A stretch of 64,000 nt of DNA from assembly GCA_018716135.1 (NCBI GenBank), contig DVKG01000003.1, forward strand, positions 1-64,000, written 5' to 3'. Every line of letters starts with the position of its first letter. Position 1 is the stretch's first letter. The notes under the pieces are model-generated. The model searched no databases. It saw only the letters and a list, made by a program, of their open reading frames with translations, and was not told the origin of the DNA. Below, one piece after another: positions 32,752 through 41,338 of the stretch. The DNA comes from Scybalosoma faecavium (GTDB lineage Bacteria > Bacillota > Clostridia > Christensenellales > Christensenellaceae). Both the position numbers and the translations under genes were made by a program.

Positions 32752-32780
32752 AAAAACAACAGCTCACGAAAAGCTGTTGT
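32752..32780 (-). terminator. Terminator of tRNA-Met
   Basis: ACAACAGCT (32756-32764) pairs with AGCTGTTGT (32772-32780). On the minus strand it is followed by a run of T. Confidence 0.85.
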
Positions 32781-32783
32781 CTA

Positions 32784-32860
32784 TGGTAGCGGCGAGTGGA
32801 TTCGAACCACCGACCAATCGGGTATGAACCGAGTACTCTAGCCAGCTGAGCTACGCCGCC
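32784..32860 (-). tRNA. tRNA-Met (CAT), elongator type
   Basis: 77 nt with encoded CCA. The acceptor stem starts GGCGGCG and pairs fully with CGCCGCT-type sequence including a G1-C72 pair, which argues for the elongator rather than the initiator. The anticodon loop TTCATAC gives CAT. The T-loop has GTTCGAATC. Confidence 0.93.
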
Positions 32861-32890
32861 ATGCCGCGCCGGTTACGACCGACGCATTAA

Positions 32891-32919
32891 ATTATATCAG
32901 CCTTGTCCAAATATGTCAA
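32891..32919 (-). promoter_or_regulatory. Promoter of tRNA-Met, perfect consensus
   Basis: On the minus strand TTGACA (32914-32919), a 17-base spacer and TATAAT (32891-32896), about 30 bases before the tRNA. Confidence 0.8.
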
Positions 32920-32970
32920 GTGCTTTTTTATCTTTTTTTAGAACATTTTATCTTAAACTGCAAGCCTTTA

Positions 32971-34032
32971 TCAATCCTGCGACCCCTGCACAAACGGCAC
33001 ATCATGCGCTACATCTTCTATCTTCCAGTTATCTGTGTTCGGAATTTCTCCCGCCTTCAGATCCATATGCTCCTCCGGAGCGTCTGCCAGCTTGAGCTGA
33101 GAACGTATATACGCAGTCTCAACGTCAGATGTAGAGCCCTCTCTTATAACGCACTCTGTCCCTGGAGCAATATTGTACCACATGAATCGCGCGTCGGGCA
33201 CGCACAATCTCACGCAGCCATGCGAAGCTTTGCTGCCCAATTCCGCCGTCGTTTCTTCAAGATACGTGGATGCGTCCTCTTCGGAGTAGAGCGTTGTATG
33301 GAAGTATATCGCGCCGCGTATCTGCGTCCAATACTGCCCGCATCTTCCGTCTCTGACAAAAACGCTGAATCTTACACGGTAAGAATCCATCGAAAAAGTC
33401 CCGACGGGCGTTCTGTCCTCCAATCCTGTAGAACAGAGCATGTATCTCACGGGAACTGTGTATTCTCCGTTGTCGTCCTTTTTGTAGACCATAGTTACCT
33501 GATTAGCTATGTCTACGATTATCTTATATGTATCCGCTTCGGGATAGCCCTCCGGGTACGATCTCAGTCCATCGTCGCCCACCAGCTCAGCGTATTCCAT
33601 GTTGACTGTCGGCGCATAGTCAGAAAACGGCACCGCCTCCTCTGCATCTTCCGAATAGAGCAGCTCCTGCGTCGCCGTGCCCGCTATGCCGTCTATATCC
33701 AAGCCCGCCTGACGCTGAAATGTATATATAGCGCCTTCTGTGTTAAAGTCGTATTCGCCCGTTGCCTCATCAGGCAGATAATATCCCAGCTCTTTGAGTC
33801 TTTCCTGTAAAAGAGTTACATTCTCTCCCGTGTCTCCGCTGGAGAGCTGCGTAATCTCCTGAGGTCTTTTTATCGTTTCGGCCTCGGGCGTTGCCTCAGC
33901 CGATGCCACAGCCTCAGCCGCACTCTCTGTAGGCGATGCACTTGCCGCATCGGTATTCATAGTCGGAACAGGGCTGCTGCACGCCGTCATAATCGCGAGA
34001 ACAGCAGCCATAGCCGCCAGTTTCATTTTCAT
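32971..34032 (-). CDS. Lipoprotein L,D-transpeptidase (YkuD) with peptidoglycan-binding domain
   Basis: 353 residues. A lipoprotein signal ends in the lipobox MTAC with Cys at 18, followed by an Ala/Glu/Ser-rich linker (about 25-60). A PG_binding_1 domain (about 63-125) precedes the YkuD domain with HGCVR at 271-275, in which Cys273 is the nucleophile. It would make 3-3 cross-links or attach proteins to peptidoglycan at the outer face of the membrane. Single gene with its own promoter (34066-34095) and AAAGGAAAGA before the ATG. Confidence 0.88.
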   Translation of the reverse strand: MKMKLAAMAAVLAIMTACSSPVPTMNTDAASASPTESAAEAVASAEATPEAETIKRPQEITQLSSGDTGENVTLLQERLKELGYYLPDEATGEYDFNTEGAIYTFQRQAGLDIDGIAGTATQELLYSEDAEEAVPFSDYAPTVNMEYAELVGDDGLRSYPEGYPEADTYKIIVDIANQVTMVYKKDDNGEYTVPVRYMLCSTGLEDRTPVGTFSMDSYRVRFSVFVRDGRCGQYWTQIRGAIYFHTTLYSEEDASTYLEETTAELGSKASHGCVRLCVPDARFMWYNIAPGTECVIREGSTSDVETAYIRSQLKLADAPEEHMDLKAGEIPNTDNWKIEDVAHDVPFVQGSQD

Positions 34033-34065
34033 TGTAAGTCTTTCCTTTCAATGTTCTATACGGTT

Positions 34066-34095
34066 ATTATATAATATTACTCAGCGTCTTTTCAA
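34066..34095 (-). promoter_or_regulatory. Promoter of the L,D-transpeptidase gene
   Basis: On the minus strand TTGAAA (34090-34095), an 18-base spacer and TATAAT (34066-34071), 34 bases before the ATG. Confidence 0.55.
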
Positions 34096-34268
34096 GTACC
34101 TTTGCAAATATTGACGATAAACAAAACGAGGCGGCTTCTGCCGTCTCTGCATAAGTTTAAATATTTTATACTATAAAATAAATCATAAATTTAAACTGTA
34201 AACTGCGCCTTTTCCCTCCGGCGCAGCTCTCATAGTTAAATATAATACTTTACGAAACAATCAAATTG

Positions 34269-34799
34269 TCAATCTATCATTTGAGCTGTTCTTGTTATCG
34301 CCTGGCTGAGCAAATACGTATACCGCTCCGCCGATGTATCCGGCATATCATTAAGCCAATGCTGCACCGACGCCAACAAAGCATCGAGAAAAAACCGCGC
34401 CATAAATTCAGATTCCTCTCCATGCTTAAATTGTTCGTCTATATACGACGCCGCCACCGGCTCGAGCAGCTCACGAAAATAATCCCTAAAGGAATCCTGC
34501 CCTTTCACCTTTAAGGCATTGATATAAAACTCTCTATTTTCTTCTAAATACTTGCACAGCATAAAAATCTGTTCTTCTGCTGTCGCATCTTCCTTTTCAT
34601 GCATTTTGCCGAAAAATTCCACATAAAATATCCAATTCACCAACTCATATTTGTCGTGAAAATGATAATAAAAACTCTTTCGGCTCATATCACAAGCCTC
34701 GCATATGTCGCCCACGCTGATTTTGGAAAAAGGCTTTGTTTTCATCAGCTCCTTCATAGCCGATGCCAAAGCCTTTTTTGTTATGTTGGAATCCGCCAA
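34269..34799 (-). CDS. TetR-family transcription regulator, TTG start
   Basis: 176 residues. The N-terminal HTH is clear: ALASAMKELMKTKPFSKISVGDICEACDMSRKSFYYHFHDKYEL (about 10-53), typical of the DhaS-like TetR subgroup. The C-terminal helical domain ends LLSQAITRTAQM. The start at 34799 is TTG with GGAGGAAGGGGGAAGC upstream. It is the last gene of the prmA-rsmE-mtaB-HIT run, only 22 bases after the HIT gene stop, an odd place for a regulator. Ligand and targets unknown. Confidence 0.83.
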   Translation of the reverse strand: MADSNITKKALASAMKELMKTKPFSKISVGDICEACDMSRKSFYYHFHDKYELVNWIFYVEFFGKMHEKEDATAEEQIFMLCKYLEENREFYINALKVKGQDSFRDYFRELLEPVAASYIDEQFKHGEESEFMARFFLDALLASVQHWLNDMPDTSAERYTYLLSQAITRTAQMID

Positions 34800-34821
34800 A
34801 GCTTCCCCCTTCCTCCGCGCA

Positions 34822-35157
34822 TTACTCCGGCAGCTTCGTACCTCCCAGAATGTGAATGTGCAGATGCGGAACTGTCTGTCCGCCGTCCTCTCCCGTATTA
34901 ATCATAAGACGATAGCCGCTTTCCGCTATGCCCATCTGCTTAGCTACTGTCTTTATTACTTCAAACATATGGCTGAGCAGCTCAGAGTCCTCTTTTTCAA
35001 TTTGCAGCGTACTCTGTATGTGCTTTTTCGGCACTACGAGCACATGCACCGGCGCTCTATGCGCCAAATCATGAAACACGATTACGCTCTCATCTTCATA
35101 TACCTTGTCCGACGGGATCTCACCCGCAATTATCTTGCAAAAAATGCATTCATCCAT
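34822..35157 (-). CDS. HIT-family nucleotide hydrolase (HinT-like)
   Basis: 111 residues. N-terminal CIFCKIIAGEIPSDKVYED pattern and the C-terminal HIT triad HLHIH near residue 98. It removes groups from nucleoside phosphoramidates such as AMP-lysine. AAAGGAGAT precedes the ATG, 20 bases after the mtaB stop. Confidence 0.92.
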   Translation of the reverse strand: MDECIFCKIIAGEIPSDKVYEDESVIVFHDLAHRAPVHVLVVPKKHIQSTLQIEKEDSELLSHMFEVIKTVAKQMGIAESGYRLMINTGEDGGQTVPHLHIHILGGTKLPE

Positions 35158-35177
35158 CTTTTCATCTCCTTTATGTT

Positions 35178-36449
35178 TTATACGCCGTCCGTACAGAGTA
35201 CCGTTCCCTCGACTCTCTGTACCAACACATTTACAATTTCATTCTGTGTTCCCTCAGCGCGAACTCTCATATATCGACGCGCATGTCCCTCGTACATTGC
35301 GCCGTCTTGCTCCTCCAGCAATACGCTGACTTCTTCCCCTACGAAGCTTTCGAGGTATTCTCTCTCCATTTTATCCGCCAATTCTGCTATCTCAGACGCT
35401 CTGCGCTTTTTTTCTGCATTCGGTATCTGCGGCAGCTTCGCCGCAGGCGTGCCCTTTCTCGCCGAATACGGAAACACATGTATTTTTGCAAAGCCTATTG
35501 AACTCAGAAATTCCAGCGTTTCCTTATGCTCTTCCTCTGTCTCCTGCGGAAAACCCGCTATGACATCCGTCGTTATCGCAGGTTTTCGGAAGTATTCCCG
35601 CAAATTCCGCACACATTCTGCATACTGCTCCGGCGTGTATTTCCTGTTCATTCTTTTCAGCACTCCCGCGCTGCCGCTTTGCAGCGATACGTGAAAATGC
35701 TCGCAAAGCTCAGGTATTTTCGCCGCCCGTTCGCAAAATGCGCGCGTAATTCTCGAAGGCTCCAGAGAGCCGAGCCTCACTCTGTCTATTCCCTCCGTCT
35801 TAGCAACTCTTTCAATTACGCCAATCAGCTCGCCGTCTTGCAGATCAATCCCATATGAACATATGTGTATCCCCGTGAGCACAACCTCGCGCACTCCGCT
35901 CTCGGCGAGATCTCTCGCCTCTCGCGCTATGTCGTCTATATTACGGGATCTCACTCTGCCTCTGGCATACGGTATTATACAATAGCTGCAAAAATTATTG
36001 CATCCCTCGCATATTTTTATGTGAGCGCGAGTCTTTTCTTCGCTCGAAGTGATACTCAATCGCTCAAATTCAGTCTGCTGAGATATGTCGTGTACGGCAT
36101 TTTGCTTCCCTTCCTTCGCCGCTGCCGCTATCTCAACTATTCGGCTCCTGTCCTGATTCCCGACAGCCGCGCTTACGCCTTCAATCTCCATCACAGCCTC
36201 AGCCTCAGATTGAGCGAGACATCCGCATACTATAACCGCCGCGTTCGGATTCTTATGAGCTGCCCTGCGTATCATCTGACGAGACTTTTTATCTGCAACC
36301 GCTGTCACAGTGCATGTGTTTACGATATAAACGTCCGCCGCTTCATCAAAGCTAACCGTCTCGTAACCCGCCTCTTCCATCAGGCGGCGCATAGCTTCCG
36401 TATCGTATTGATTCACTTTACAGCCTAACGTATAATATGCCGCCTTCAT
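35178..36449 (-). CDS. mtaB: tRNA t6A37 methylthiotransferase MtaB
   Basis: 423 residues. An N-terminal UPF0004 domain (MKAAYYTLGCKVNQYDTEAM, with Cys ligands at 10, 46 and 80-odd), a radical SAM core with CNNFCSYC near 152-159 and a C-terminal TRAM domain. It converts t6A37 to ms2t6A37 in tRNAs reading ANN codons. The GCKVNQYDTE start distinguishes MtaB from MiaB and RimO. The tsaD gene needed for the t6A precursor is at 51463. Part of the prmA-rsmE-mtaB operon. Confidence 0.93.
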   Translation of the reverse strand: MKAAYYTLGCKVNQYDTEAMRRLMEEAGYETVSFDEAADVYIVNTCTVTAVADKKSRQMIRRAAHKNPNAAVIVCGCLAQSEAEAVMEIEGVSAAVGNQDRSRIVEIAAAAKEGKQNAVHDISQQTEFERLSITSSEEKTRAHIKICEGCNNFCSYCIIPYARGRVRSRNIDDIAREARDLAESGVREVVLTGIHICSYGIDLQDGELIGVIERVAKTEGIDRVRLGSLEPSRITRAFCERAAKIPELCEHFHVSLQSGSAGVLKRMNRKYTPEQYAECVRNLREYFRKPAITTDVIAGFPQETEEEHKETLEFLSSIGFAKIHVFPYSARKGTPAAKLPQIPNAEKKRRASEIAELADKMEREYLESFVGEEVSVLLEEQDGAMYEGHARRYMRVRAEGTQNEIVNVLVQRVEGTVLCTDGV

Positions 36450-36520
36450 TCGCCGTATCTTGTACCTCTTTTCTCATGTAATTATACCAGATTTTGTAAA
36501 TATAGCAAGTACAGACTGTC

Positions 36521-37234
36521 TTACACTCCGTATCTGTATGACACTATACTCATCAACGCTATAGCAGCCGTTTCTGCACGAAGTATCCGCTTTCCCAAGC
36601 TGACTTCCCTCGCGCCGGCCTCGCGCAGAGTCTCCGCTTCCGCCTCTTCAAATCCGCCTTCCGGCCCTATTATCAACGCTATATCGTCCGCGTCGCACAT
36701 TGCATTATGCAGCGAGCTTTCGCTCGCTTCATATGCCAAAAGCGCCAGCTCGTGCTCCTTCACTCGTCTCACCATCTCATCGAAGCCGAGTATTCCGCCA
36801 AGCTTCATCTTTTTAGACCTTCCGCATTGCTTCATAGCTTCCAAAGCTATTCTTTCGCATCTTCCCATGAGCTTCGCGCCGGATTTCTCATCCGGCACGC
36901 GCACGCTTCTCCCCGCGGCGAAAAATGCAACGCAATCCGCGCCCAGCTCTGCCGCTTTCTGCACTGTCAGCTCCAGCTTATCGCTTTTTATACAGGCGAT
37001 GTACAGCGTAACTCTCTTCTTCGGATCTCCTGCGCACTCTCTCCTGGAAAGTATCTTAGCAGTAACTTCATTCTTTGACGCCTCTGTTATCTCACATTCG
37101 CACTCCTCGCCGTCGAGTATTGCGATAATCTTGTCTCCTGCTCTGCCTCTCAGCACTCGAGTTATATGCGCCGCTTCATCTCCGTCTATTTTGAGAAACC
37201 CGTCTCTCTCTCCGGCCGCGAAAAATCTGCGCAT
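36521..37234 (-). CDS. rsmE: 16S rRNA m3U1498 methyltransferase RsmE
   Basis: 237 residues, SPOUT fold. N-terminal PUA-like part (HITRVLRGRAGDKI) and the C-terminal knot with LIIGPEGGFEEAEAE and LGKRILRAETAAIALMSI. It methylates U1498 of 16S rRNA. I chose the ATG at 37234: it overlaps the prmA stop as TGATG and has AGGGTGA seven bases upstream, rather than the start five codons earlier. The prmA-rsmE pairing is common in Firmicutes. Confidence 0.93.
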   Translation of the reverse strand: MRRFFAAGERDGFLKIDGDEAAHITRVLRGRAGDKIIAILDGEECECEITEASKNEVTAKILSRRECAGDPKKRVTLYIACIKSDKLELTVQKAAELGADCVAFFAAGRSVRVPDEKSGAKLMGRCERIALEAMKQCGRSKKMKLGGILGFDEMVRRVKEHELALLAYEASESSLHNAMCDADDIALIIGPEGGFEEAEAETLREAGAREVSLGKRILRAETAAIALMSIVSYRYGV

Positions 37235-38193
37235 CAGTTCACCCTGCAAAGCATTGCAGCCCAGTCTTTCGTCATTCGAGTTAATTCTATTTTTATACCG
37301 TGTTCAATCAAGCACGAGCAAACCTCGTCCAGACGCTCTATTATTATGCCGGAGACTATCAGCTTTGCGCCGGGCTTTGCGCATCTTTTGAATTGCTCCG
37401 CCATAGCCATAACTACATCTGCGACTATATTTGCAAGTATAATATCGCACTTCGTCTCCGACAGCTTCTCAGCGAAGCTCTCGTCCTCGAGCACGTTCGC
37501 ACGATGTACGCTGTATTTCTCCTCCGAGATTCCGTTGCGCCGCATATTTTCTTTTGTTATTTCTGCGGCGTTCTGCTCTATGTCCACCGCTGTCACAGCC
37601 TTCGCCCCGAGCAGCATCGCCGCGGCGGAGAGTATTCCGGAACCACAGCCCATATCCAGCACTGTCTCGCCGCCTTCCACTTCAGCGTCGAGGAATTCCA
37701 GACAGAGCCTTGTCGTATCGTGAGTTCCCGTTCCGAAGCTGGAGGACGGATCTATTTCGAGAACAGTTCTGTCGGCATATTTCTCGTCCATCTCCTCCCA
37801 TGAGGGCTTTATTACCAATCTGCTCCCGACGGGAGTTACTTTAAAGTATTTTTTCCAGTTGTTCGCCCAATCCTCTTCTCGTATTCCGTCCAGCTCTATT
37901 TTTATCTCCGCGCCTGAGCTTTTTTTAGCATTTTCGACCGCTCTTATCGCCGCGGCCTGCATGTCCGCCCCCTGCTCATTCTCCGGCAGATACACCGTTA
38001 TGCTCGCGTCGCCGTATACCTTTTCGCTCACATCCTCATCGACATAATCGTAATATACGCTGCCCTCCAGCAGCTCTTTGAGCTCGCGCGGATCTTCCAC
38101 TGCTATTCGGGTGAGCCCCTCCGCCGCCAGCGAGGTTATCAGCTCGTCCAGCGCTTCCGGCGCGAGTATCATTTTCATGCTTATCCAATTCAA
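37234..38193 (-). CDS. prmA: Ribosomal protein L11 methyltransferase PrmA
   Basis: 319 residues. N-terminal L11-recognition domain, then a SAM-dependent methyltransferase with SFGTGTHDTTRLCL and LDMGCGSGILSAAA near 175-190 and ILANIVADV near 250. It trimethylates L11 before ribosome assembly. GGAGGG precedes the ATG. First gene of the operon ending with the TetR gene. Confidence 0.93.
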   Translation of the reverse strand: MNWISMKMILAPEALDELITSLAAEGLTRIAVEDPRELKELLEGSVYYDYVDEDVSEKVYGDASITVYLPENEQGADMQAAAIRAVENAKKSSGAEIKIELDGIREEDWANNWKKYFKVTPVGSRLVIKPSWEEMDEKYADRTVLEIDPSSSFGTGTHDTTRLCLEFLDAEVEGGETVLDMGCGSGILSAAAMLLGAKAVTAVDIEQNAAEITKENMRRNGISEEKYSVHRANVLEDESFAEKLSETKCDIILANIVADVVMAMAEQFKRCAKPGAKLIVSGIIIERLDEVCSCLIEHGIKIELTRMTKDWAAMLCRVN

Positions 38194-38326
38194 AGAGTTT
38201 TCCCTCCGTGTTCATACTAACTCAGTATACATTATATTGTTTCCCGCGAAAAAATACAAGTGTTCAGAAAAAGACATGCGTTTTTTCTGAAAAAAGAACT
38301 CGCCGCCTGTTTTATGCCGAGCCGGC

Positions 38327-38356
38327 TTTACAAAAGCTGCCAAAATATAATATAAT
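38327..38356 (+). promoter_or_regulatory. Promoter of the alcohol dehydrogenase-cupin operon
   Basis: TTTACA (38327-38332), an 18-base spacer and TATAAT (38351-38356), 51 bases before the ATG at 38408. Confidence 0.6.
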
Positions 38357-38407
38357 GTAGATATAGTAGATATATCGGAACTTCAAAAAACAGAAAGGAA
38401 CGACGAG

Positions 38408-39577
38408 ATGTTTTTAGATTTCACATTCCCGACAAAACTGCTGATAGGAGCGGGCTCCCTCTCCAAGCTGAAGAAAATCTCCCTCCCCGGGCGTAAGGCG
38501 CTTGTCGTCGCCAGCGCAGGCGGCTCTCTGCGCCGAAGCGGAGCTATGGATAAGCTTCTCTCCCTGCTTGGCGAACGCGAGGTCGAGACCGTGCTCTTCG
38601 AGAAGGTTCTCCCAAACCCCATTCAGGCTCACGTAACCGAAGGCTGCGCTCTCGCTAAAGAGACGGGCTGCGATTTTATCATCGGAATCGGCGGCGGCAG
38701 CGTCATAGACACAGCCAAAGCAATCGCTCTCACGGCGGCGAACGGCGGCGATTTCTATGACTATGTAGCAGGCGGCTCAGGCAAGGCTCAGCGTCCCAAG
38801 AACGCTCCTCTCCCGACCGTCGCCATACCCACAACCGCAGGCACGGGCACGGAATCCGACCCCTGGGCTGTAATAACAGACGAAAAAACTCAGGAAAAAA
38901 TCGGCTTCGGCTTCAAAGGCAGCAAGCATACATTCCCCACTATATCCATTGTCGACTCTGATCTGATGCTCAGCGTACCTCCGCGCCTCACGGCCTTCCA
39001 GGGCTTTGACGCTCTCTTCCATGCTACGGAGGGCTACATCAGCTCTACCTCCAGTCCCATAAGCGATATGTTCGCGCTCAAGGCAATCTCTCTGATTGGC
39101 GAAAACCTGGCCGAAGCTGTCAACAACGGCAGCAATTCGGACGCACGCGAAAACATGGCTCTCGCAAGCACTCTCGCAGGTATCGTCGAATGGACGAGCG
39201 CGTGCATAGGTCCTCATGCTCTCGAACATGGAATCTCCGCGGTTAAACCGGAAGTAGCGCACGGCGAAGGTCTGATAATACTCGCAAAGGCTTATTACAG
39301 CAAAATGGCCACTAACTGCGATAAGATGACAGAAATGGCCCGCGCACTCGGCAAAAAAGACGCATCCTGCCCGCAGGATTTCGTAACCCGCCTCGTTGAG
39401 CTTATGGAACAGTGCGGAGTCGCTGACCTCACGCTCTCGGCTCACGGCATTACAGAGGCAGACCTTCCTCTTTTCAACGAGAAAGCATGGGATATGGCGG
39501 GATATATGTTCAAATGCGATCCTATCCGCATGAGCAAAGATGAAACTCTCGAGCTTCTCAAGGAGGCGTACTGCTGA
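38408..39577 (+). CDS. Iron-containing alcohol dehydrogenase
   Basis: 389 residues of the Fe-ADH family. NAD-binding loop GGGSVIDTAKAIAL near 98-111, then TTAGTGTESD near 140, and the metal-binding half with FHATEGYIS and GPHALEHGIS followed by VAHGEGL. It interconverts an alcohol and an aldehyde or ketone; the closest functional types are butanol and 1,3-propanediol dehydrogenases, but the substrate is not readable from sequence. AAAGGAACGACGAG precedes the ATG. Overlaps the cupin start as TGATG. Confidence 0.9.
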   Translation: MFLDFTFPTKLLIGAGSLSKLKKISLPGRKALVVASAGGSLRRSGAMDKLLSLLGEREVETVLFEKVLPNPIQAHVTEGCALAKETGCDFIIGIGGGSVIDTAKAIALTAANGGDFYDYVAGGSGKAQRPKNAPLPTVAIPTTAGTGTESDPWAVITDEKTQEKIGFGFKGSKHTFPTISIVDSDLMLSVPPRLTAFQGFDALFHATEGYISSTSSPISDMFALKAISLIGENLAEAVNNGSNSDARENMALASTLAGIVEWTSACIGPHALEHGISAVKPEVAHGEGLIILAKAYYSKMATNCDKMTEMARALGKKDASCPQDFVTRLVELMEQCGVADLTLSAHGITEADLPLFNEKAWDMAGYMFKCDPIRMSKDETLELLKEAYC

Positions 39578-39918
39578 TGCCGCTTATCGAAAAGCGTAAC
39601 GAAGTTAAAAACGCTCCGCGCGGCGGAAAAGGCGACGTCGCCTTTGAACACCTCCTAACCCCGGACGAAATGGGCAAAAGCAGCTCTCTGACAGCACGGC
39701 TTACTCTTCCCGCAGGCGCAGCCATAGGCTATCACATGCACTCCGGAGACGGCGAGCTATATTATATACTCTCCGGCGAAGGTCTGTACGTCGAGAACGG
39801 AAAGGCTCAGACCGTCCGCGCAGGAGATTCGCTCTTCTGTCCCGACGGTTCCTCTCATTCTCTTGAAAACACGGGAAATACCGAGCTGACAATGATAGCG
39901 GTAGTTTTTAATTCATAA
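39577..39918 (+). CDS. Single-domain cupin protein
   Basis: 113 residues forming one cupin barrel. Motif 1 GYHMHSGDGELYYILSGEG (about 50-68) and motif 2 AGDSLFCPDGSSHSLEN (about 84-100) supply the HxH, Glu and His metal ligands. It is translationally coupled to the alcohol dehydrogenase. Function is not predictable; it may act on or sense the same metabolite. Confidence 0.83.
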   Translation: MPLIEKRNEVKNAPRGGKGDVAFEHLLTPDEMGKSSSLTARLTLPAGAAIGYHMHSGDGELYYILSGEGLYVENGKAQTVRAGDSLFCPDGSSHSLENTGNTELTMIAVVFNS

Positions 39919-39964
39919 TACTTGCGGAGAGTTCGGTTCTGTCCGTTCTCTCCTTTTTGTATAT

Positions 39965-40006
39965 TAAAAATCGACTCTGCCTACGGCGGCAAAGTCGATT
40001 TTTTTA
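39965..40006. terminator. Bidirectional terminator
   Basis: AAATCGACT and TGCC pair with GGCA and AGTCGATTT around a short loop, with an A-run left and T7 right. It serves the cupin operon and the converging activase operon. Confidence 0.85.
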
Positions 40007-40012
40007 ATAATC

Positions 40013-41338
40013 TCATTTAGCCTCTACACCCATTTCGGTTATGTCCACAGGCGGCGCGTTAAAAAGCTCCTCAGGCGCGTCAGCTCCCAGCATGGCGTCT
40101 CTCGCCACGCTTAGCATCAGCTTTATTCTGTTTTCCTGATTTATCTTTGTCGCGCCCGGGTCGTAGTCTATTGCAACTATATTTGCTCCGGGGTTTTCTT
40201 CTCGTATCTTTCGGATCATGCCCTTGCCTACTATGTGATTCGGCAGGCAGCCAAATGGCTGAGTGCATATCACGTTCGGAATGCCCGAGTGTATCAGCTC
40301 CAGCATTTCTCCCGTGAGCAGCCAGCCCTCGCCCATTTTATTCGCCGGGCTTACATAGCCTTTCACGAGCTTTTTAGTCTCATAAAACTGTGCGCACGGT
40401 CTGAAATCGGAATTCTTTTTTACTATCTTCACAAGCTGATTTTGCAGATGCACCATTGCCTTCTCTGCTATCATAGAGAAAAACTGCGAAAACTTCTTTA
40501 TCCCCAGCATCTCTCTGTCCTCAACTCTGTGATTTATACTGTACAGGAAAAAGTCCAAAAGACTGGGTATTATAACCTCGACGTCTTCACTTTCGAGAAA
40601 ATCAGCCAGATTGTTGTTCCCCAGAGGAGCATATTTGACATATATTTCCCCTACTATCCCGACCTTGACCTTTTTCTCTCCTGTCAGTTCTATATCCGCG
40701 AAGTCGCGCACCATCTGCTTGAGATTCTTACCCAGCTTGAGGAAAATCCTTATGCTTCCGTTCAGATAATCCGTCCATTTTTTTATAAGCGCGTCTGTTT
40801 CGCCCTTGTTCTTTTCGTATGGTCTGGTTTGATTCGAGAGAAGCATTAGCGCATCTCCGTAATGTATCGCAAAAAACAGCTTGAGCATGAGCTTCGGTGT
40901 TATTTTAAAGCCGGGGTTTTTCTCCATGCCCACCATGTTGAATGACAGCACAGGGATATGCTCCAGACCGTTGCGCTTGAGCGCTCGTCTTATCAAATGA
41001 ATGTAGTTCGACGCTCTGCATCCTCCGCCCGTCTGCGTCATGAACAACGCCACTTTATTAGTGTCGTATTCCCCGCTTTGCAGCGCCTCCAGCATCTGCC
41101 CTACGACGAGCAGAGCCGGATAGCACGTGTCGTTGTGTACGTTTTGCAATCCTATATCTTTTATCGCGTCGTTAGTGGAAGTAAGCATCTTTACCTTGTA
41201 TCCCTCAGACGCAAATATCTGCTCGAACATAGAGAAGTGTATCGGCGCCATCATGGGAGCCAGTATAGTATACTCCTCCTTCATTTCTTCCGTGAACAGC
41301 ACTCTCCCCGTTTTGGGGTCTCTGATTATCTCAGCCAT
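40013..41338 (-). CDS. 2-hydroxyacyl-CoA dehydratase-like subunit (C-terminal part of split activase system)
   Basis: 441 residues corresponding to the C-terminal third of the large Clostridia proteins that combine BadF/BcrA-type ATPases with a dehydratase-like region. Contains TQTGGGCRASNYIHLIRRAL near 100-120, with a conserved Cys, and IEPFGC-like CTQPFGCLPNHIVGKGM near 355. It has its own ATG at 41338 with GGAGG nine bases upstream, overlapping the previous gene by eight bases. It presumably binds a 4Fe-4S cluster. Actual substrate unknown. Confidence 0.75.
   Translation of the reverse strand: MAEIIRDPKTGRVLFTEEMKEEYTILAPMMAPIHFSMFEQIFASEGYKVKMLTSTNDAIKDIGLQNVHNDTCYPALLVVGQMLEALQSGEYDTNKVALFMTQTGGGCRASNYIHLIRRALKRNGLEHIPVLSFNMVGMEKNPGFKITPKLMLKLFFAIHYGDALMLLSNQTRPYEKNKGETDALIKKWTDYLNGSIRIFLKLGKNLKQMVRDFADIELTGEKKVKVGIVGEIYVKYAPLGNNNLADFLESEDVEVIIPSLLDFFLYSINHRVEDREMLGIKKFSQFFSMIAEKAMVHLQNQLVKIVKKNSDFRPCAQFYETKKLVKGYVSPANKMGEGWLLTGEMLELIHSGIPNVICTQPFGCLPNHIVGKGMIRKIREENPGANIVAIDYDPGATKINQENRIKLMLSVARDAMLGADAPEELFNAPPVDITEMGVEAK

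Noticed and set aside
38264..38296. TTCAGAAAAA/TTTTTTCTGAA inverted repeat as a terminator
   Set aside because: It lies between two divergent genes (prmA and the alcohol dehydrogenase), so there is no transcript for it to end; A/T-only stem with weak stability.
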